A stretch of 47,702 nucleotides of DNA from an uncultured Lachnospiraceae bacterium (GTDB taxonomy: Bacteria; Bacillota; Clostridia; Lachnospirales; Lachnospiraceae), in NCBI GenBank assembly GCA_902797185.1, contig CADBRV010000061.1, forward strand, positions 1 through 47,702. The letters are read 5' to 3'. The notes under the pieces are model-generated. The model worked only from the letters and a program-made list of their open reading frames with translations. It did not search any database and was not told where the DNA came from. A program made the translations under genes and the position numbers. This document shows positions 44,275 through 47,702 of the stretch, piece after piece; the stretch's first letter is position 1; each line of letters begins with the position of its first letter.

Positions 44275-46305
44275 ATGAGTACAAAATATCCAAACGTGCT
44301 TTCACCCCTTGTAATCCGGGGCAAGGTTTTAAAGAACAGGCTGGAGATCTCCAACTCCCTGCCCCATTTCCTGCAGGGCAACGAGCCGTTCCCGGCCGAT
44401 TCCGTTATTACACATTATGCAAATAAAGCCAAGGCAGGCGCCGCTATTGTCACCTGCATGGGGATCAATAACTTCTCCCGTGACATGACCGTGCCCATGG
44501 AAGCAGACTTTACCCACTTCCCGGACTATGACCTTTACAACCCTGCCTGTCAGAACTACCTGATGCAGCTGGCAGATGCCATCCATTACCATGGCGCCCT
44601 GGCCTGCATGGGCATTTTCGTAGGTCCTCCATCCGGATACCCGCTGCAGAAGGAAGACGGTTCCCTGGAAATCTTAAGGACCAGCGACATCGCACATTCC
44701 AAGCCCATGAGCGAACAGGAAGTAGACCCGTATACCATTTCCGACCGTATGACGGCAGACTCCATGGCAGCTGTTTTGAATACCACTCCGGAACAGATGG
44801 AATTTATCGCGGATTCTCTTGCACAGCAGACCAAAATCCTCAAATTCCTGGATTTTGACATAGTTTCCATCCATCTGTGTTACCGCGGCCAGCTTCCGAC
44901 CCAGTTCCTTTCCCCGCTTACCAACCTTCGTAAGGATGAGTACGGCGGAAGCCTGGAAAACCGTGCACGTTTCCCGCTGATGACCTTAAAGAAAGTCAGG
45001 GAAGCTGCAGGCAAGGATATGCTTGTAGAAATCCTGTTCTCCGGGGAAGAGCCGGAAGGTGGTTATACCATGGAAGAAGGCCTGGAATTCTTAAAGATGG
45101 CTGATCCCTATGTAGACATCGTACAGTTCCGCGCCGGCGTCGTTGACCCGAACCACCCGATCCCCTTTGAACTGAACCATACGCCTTTCCTGAAATATGC
45201 TGAAAATGCAAAGAAGGCAGGCCTTAAGATGAAGATCGCCTGCGTCGGCGGTTTCCATTATTTCCCGGAAATCGAGGAAGCGGTAAAGGACGGGAAGCTG
45301 GATATCGTTTCCGCAGCCCGCGCATGGATTTCCAACCCGAACTACGGACAGCTCCTGCAGGAAGGCAGGGATGAAGACCTGGTACCTTGCCTTAGGTGCA
45401 ATAAATGCCACGGCCGTGGGCCGCATGACCCGTTTGTTTCCGTATGCTCTGTAAACCCGCTGATCGGTATCGAGCACAGGAGGCATTATCTGGAATCTGA
45501 CCCGCTTCCAAGCATGAAGATCGCTATTGTAGGCGGCGGCCCGGCTGGTATGAAAGCCGCTATGGACCTCTGCGACAGGGGACACAAGGTTACGATTTTC
45601 GAAGCAGACAAGGAACTGGGCGGCGCCATCAAGCACGCACAGTACGTACCATTCAAATGGACATTGAATGACTTCCGCAAGTACCTGATCTGCCAGGTAG
45701 AAAAGCGCCCGATCGATATTCGTAAGGGTGTAAAAGCAACTCCGGAAGATATTAAGAAGGAAGGCTTTGACATGGTAATCGTGGCAGCCGGTGCTCATCC
45801 GAATGTACCGCCAATCCCAGGCCTGAAAGATTCCGGTGCCATCGTAGCTACCGAATCCATGATCCATCCGGAAAAGACCGGCCAGAATGTCGTCCTCATC
45901 GGAGGCGGTGAAGTCGGCGTAGAAGCCGGCATGAACCTTGCCATGAAAGGAAAGAATGTCACTGTCCTGGAAATGACGGACCGCTTGGCTCCGGAATCCA
46001 CCGCAATCCATTACTACTCCATGTTCAAGGCGGCATGGGAAGCACTTCCTACCTTCCATTCCGTTGTAAACGCACGTGTTACGAAAGTGGAAAAAGACTG
46101 CGTTTACTATGAGGACAAGGAAGGCAAAGAGCACAGCGTGCCTTGCGACAGCGTAGTAATCTCCCTTGGCATGAAAGCGGATACCGAAGAAGTACTCTCC
46201 TTCTATGGCAGCGCAGACCGTTTCGCCATCATCGGCGATGCCAAGAAACCGGCTACCATCCAGCAGGCAATGCGTTCCGCATATGCAGTAGCACATTCCG
46301 TATGA
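44275..46305 (+). CDS. Old Yellow Enzyme-type Fe-S flavoprotein reductase (BaiH/FadH-like), copy 2
   Basis: A 676-residue protein with the same layout as the divergent copy 1: FMN barrel with QFLSPLTNLRKDEYGGSLEN, [4Fe-4S] cysteines 372, 375, 378 and 391, an FAD motif IVGGGPAGMKAA (about 418-429) and a second GGGEVGVEAGM. Two differences stand out. The substrate-site HxxH is HxxY (His200, Tyr203), and there is an extra insert around residues 125-175. Both suggest a different substrate. The start is set by the only available ATG, although the Shine-Dalgarno is distant. A terminator follows at 46376-46412. Confidence 0.9.
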   Translation: MSTKYPNVLSPLVIRGKVLKNRLEISNSLPHFLQGNEPFPADSVITHYANKAKAGAAIVTCMGINNFSRDMTVPMEADFTHFPDYDLYNPACQNYLMQLADAIHYHGALACMGIFVGPPSGYPLQKEDGSLEILRTSDIAHSKPMSEQEVDPYTISDRMTADSMAAVLNTTPEQMEFIADSLAQQTKILKFLDFDIVSIHLCYRGQLPTQFLSPLTNLRKDEYGGSLENRARFPLMTLKKVREAAGKDMLVEILFSGEEPEGGYTMEEGLEFLKMADPYVDIVQFRAGVVDPNHPIPFELNHTPFLKYAENAKKAGLKMKIACVGGFHYFPEIEEAVKDGKLDIVSAARAWISNPNYGQLLQEGRDEDLVPCLRCNKCHGRGPHDPFVSVCSVNPLIGIEHRRHYLESDPLPSMKIAIVGGGPAGMKAAMDLCDRGHKVTIFEADKELGGAIKHAQYVPFKWTLNDFRKYLICQVEKRPIDIRKGVKATPEDIKKEGFDMVIVAAGAHPNVPPIPGLKDSGAIVATESMIHPEKTGQNVVLIGGGEVGVEAGMNLAMKGKNVTVLEMTDRLAPESTAIHYYSMFKAAWEALPTFHSVVNARVTKVEKDCVYYEDKEGKEHSVPCDSVVISLGMKADTEEVLSFYGSADRFAIIGDAKKPATIQQAMRSAYAVAHSV

Positions 46306-46375
46306 CAAGTGCTGCAGCCGGAGTGTTTTGACAAGTCAACATAAATATCATGACAATTATCTGTTGAACCTCCAT

Positions 46376-46412
46376 AAAAAGGCGTCCCGGGTTTTACCCG
46401 GGGCGCCTTTTT
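46376..46412. terminator. Bidirectional terminator after reductase copy 2
   Basis: A long stem AAAAAGGCG..CCCGGG / CCCGGG.CGCCTTTTT (46376-46391 with 46397-46412) with T-tails on both strands lies between two convergent genes. Confidence 0.9.
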
Positions 46413-46415
46413 AAG

Positions 46416-47444
46416 TCAGACCATCTGTTCTATGAATTTCTTCTTCCGATGTTTCATAGTGGCTTTATTCGATTTTTCCGCTGCCAGGGTAAGCATCAGG
46501 GAAGCTTTTGAAAACGGGTTCTGCTTGGAAAACAGGATCCATTTTTCCGCCTCCTTCATCTTCCGCTCTTTTATATAAGGAAGGTAGCTTTGGATGACTT
46601 CCTGGTCTGCCTTCCCCGTATCTTTACAGAAAAATTCCTTATCGGCCGCATACCGCATGAAGATGTCATCCTTAATCGTATAATAATACCTGCTCTCCGC
46701 CTCCATCGCCAAAACATTTTCGAGATGGCTTGCTGTTTCATTTTCCTCCGGGGCTTCTGCCGGGCACTCCATTGCCAGCGACGGTTCATAATAAATCCGG
46801 TTTCCATGGAACCGCACCGCGTAAAGCAACACCCTGTCCCCAAAGAAAAATTCCGGCAGGAAACGGGAAGATATTTTTTCATCCGTATAATGCCGCAGGA
46901 CCGCGGAACATGGGCAGGACTCCACCCCATATCTCCAAAATGCCGCCCCCTGGACTTTGCATTCCCTGCGGAAAGGCAGGATGGGCTGTGCATTCCCTTC
47001 CCTTACGCCATTATGGACCACGGCGGCACAGTCCTGGTTTTTCTCATCATCCAGATAAGAAATTGCCCGGTTAAATTTGGCAGGGTCCGTAATAACGCAG
47101 CCGGGCTCCAGCACGGAATAATAATCCCCTGCGGACTGCTGCATCATTTCGTAGCATAGAGATCCTCTGGCGCCATTTAAGGAAAGCAGCTTGGACTTCT
47201 CCTTTTCCAGGATATGTGCCGTAAGGTCCTTCCGATTTTCGGCCCATTGGCGGACAAGGGCTATCCCTTCGTTATCCAAGCATTTCCCCTCGTCATTGAC
47301 GCCCTTTTCTTGGCCATTCATTGTGAGAAGCCCGATCCAGAGTTCCGTCTCCGGAAGGTTTTCCGCCGAAGGAAGGCTTTCCAGCGTTTTGAAAGCCGTT
47401 TTTATATTCGTATTGTCTATTACAATGAGGATTGATAATTTCAT
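46416..47444 (-). CDS. Glycosyltransferase-like protein of uncertain function
   Basis: The 342-residue product starts MKLSILIVIDNTNIKTAFKT, resembling the first beta-strand and helix of GT-A (GT2) transferases, and has ARGSLCYEMMQQSAGDYYSV followed by LEPGCVI where GT2 enzymes usually carry an Asp-rich metal site. That site is not clearly present. The C-terminal 100 residues are basic and helical. No signal peptide or membrane segment is seen. The ATG at 47444 has no Shine-Dalgarno and directly follows a terminator T-tract, so both start and expression are unclear. Family assignment is tentative. Confidence 0.6.
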   Translation of the reverse strand: MKLSILIVIDNTNIKTAFKTLESLPSAENLPETELWIGLLTMNGQEKGVNDEGKCLDNEGIALVRQWAENRKDLTAHILEKEKSKLLSLNGARGSLCYEMMQQSAGDYYSVLEPGCVITDPAKFNRAISYLDDEKNQDCAAVVHNGVREGNAQPILPFRRECKVQGAAFWRYGVESCPCSAVLRHYTDEKISSRFLPEFFFGDRVLLYAVRFHGNRIYYEPSLAMECPAEAPEENETASHLENVLAMEAESRYYYTIKDDIFMRYAADKEFFCKDTGKADQEVIQSYLPYIKERKMKEAEKWILFSKQNPFSKASLMLTLAAEKSNKATMKHRKKKFIEQMV

Positions 47445-47447
47445 GGC

Positions 47448-47481
47448 AAAAAAATATGCCGGCACGCACAAGTGCCGGCAT
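47448..47481 (-). terminator. Terminator abutting the glycosyltransferase-like gene
   Basis: On the minus strand a perfect ten-base stem ATGCCGGCAC/GTGCCGGCAT (47456-47465 and 47472-47481) is followed by seven T (47454-47448) and, three bases later, the ATG at 47444. Confidence 0.85.
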
Positions 47482-47501
47482 GCATAGATAAAGTTATTTC
47501 A

Positions 47502-47702
47502 TTACTTTATTACCGTCTCTTTGTATGTCTTTTCCCAGTCAGCGAATACCTGGATGATCCTGTTTTCAAAATCTTCCCGGCGCTCTGTTTCGTTGGGCAA
47601 TAGGCCCAGTTCCAGGTCATAATCCGTAAAATAGATATAGGTGCGGTACAGTTTCATCTGCTCATCAGGGTCATCGGATTCTACTTTCCAGAGAACGGTA
47701 AG
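47502..47702 (-). CDS. 3' end of an unidentified gene
   Basis: Only the last 66 codons are in the window, ending DWEKTYKETVIK and a TAA at 47502-47504. The fragment is hydrophilic and acidic (VESDDPDEQMKLYRTYIYFT, DYDLELGLLPNETERREDFE). I do not recognise a family. A terminator follows 20 bases after the stop. Confidence 0.6.
   Translation of the reverse strand, partial: LTVLWKVESDDPDEQMKLYRTYIYFTDYDLELGLLPNETERREDFENRIIQVFADWEKTYKETVIK

Overview
The window looks like core chromosome from a Lachnospiraceae-type member of the Clostridia. Support comes from AGGAGG-type ribosome binding sites, SpoVB/MurJ-like and YerB-like (DUF3048) proteins, Rex, a fused Nnr, the rimP-nusA-rnpM-ylxQ-infB-rbfA-nrnA-truB-ribF operon, and two large iron-sulfur Old Yellow Enzyme reductases typical of gut anaerobes. 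This placement is inferred from gene content; no rRNA or tRNA gene is visible. I see no prophage, transposase, CRISPR array or complete insertion sequence.

Layout. 1-5806 (minus): rlmH, phoH, ybeY, a YerB-like lipoprotein, a polysaccharide/lipid flippase and the start of a BaiN/HI0933-type flavoprotein. 5882-6460 (plus): xpt, divergent from rlmH with overlapping promoters. 6603-14585 (minus): a CNNM/CBS membrane protein, yebC, ftsK, and the one-carbon genes fhs and folD. 14652-21788 (minus): leuS, icd, rex, nnr and alr. 22131-24209 (minus): an EF-G-like GTPase. 24834-27381 (plus): tyrA and aroA, two steps of aromatic amino acid synthesis. 27603-30209 (minus): an MBOAT acyltransferase with an SGNH partner, probably O-acetylating an exported polymer. 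30474-32975 (minus): rpsO and pnp. 33229-41783 (minus): the nusA-infB translation operon, with a clear promoter at 41885-41913. 42119-46305: two divergent Old Yellow Enzyme/Fe-S/FAD reductases. 46416-47702 (minus): a glycosyltransferase-like protein and the 3' end of an unidentified gene.

The most unusual feature is a family of short dispersed intergenic repeats, seven recognisable copies plus one remnant. They are built from two modules. Module P (about 85-150 bp) carries a Shine-Dalgarno-like AAGGAG, then an ATG inside a nested hairpin, a second GTCACCGCC/GGCGGTGAC hairpin, and ends that can pair with each other (GCCGCAT..CGTCC with GGACGATGCGGC). Module H (about 43 bp) is a palindrome with a CCCGC/GCGGG core. 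Stems are kept by paired base changes between copies, while the ATG of the micro-ORF (MKDHASREGAACVTALPGG-like) is lost in three copies. This suggests that the folded structure, rather than the peptide, is conserved. One copy appears to have supplied the ribosome binding site and start codon of the flavoprotein gene.

Other points worth attention are a hairpin between the Shine-Dalgarno and ATG of the second reductase, a probable leaderless rlmH, terminator-like hairpins in the leaders of the MBOAT, leuS and glycosyltransferase-like genes, and an EF-G-like GTPase lacking the NKxD motif.
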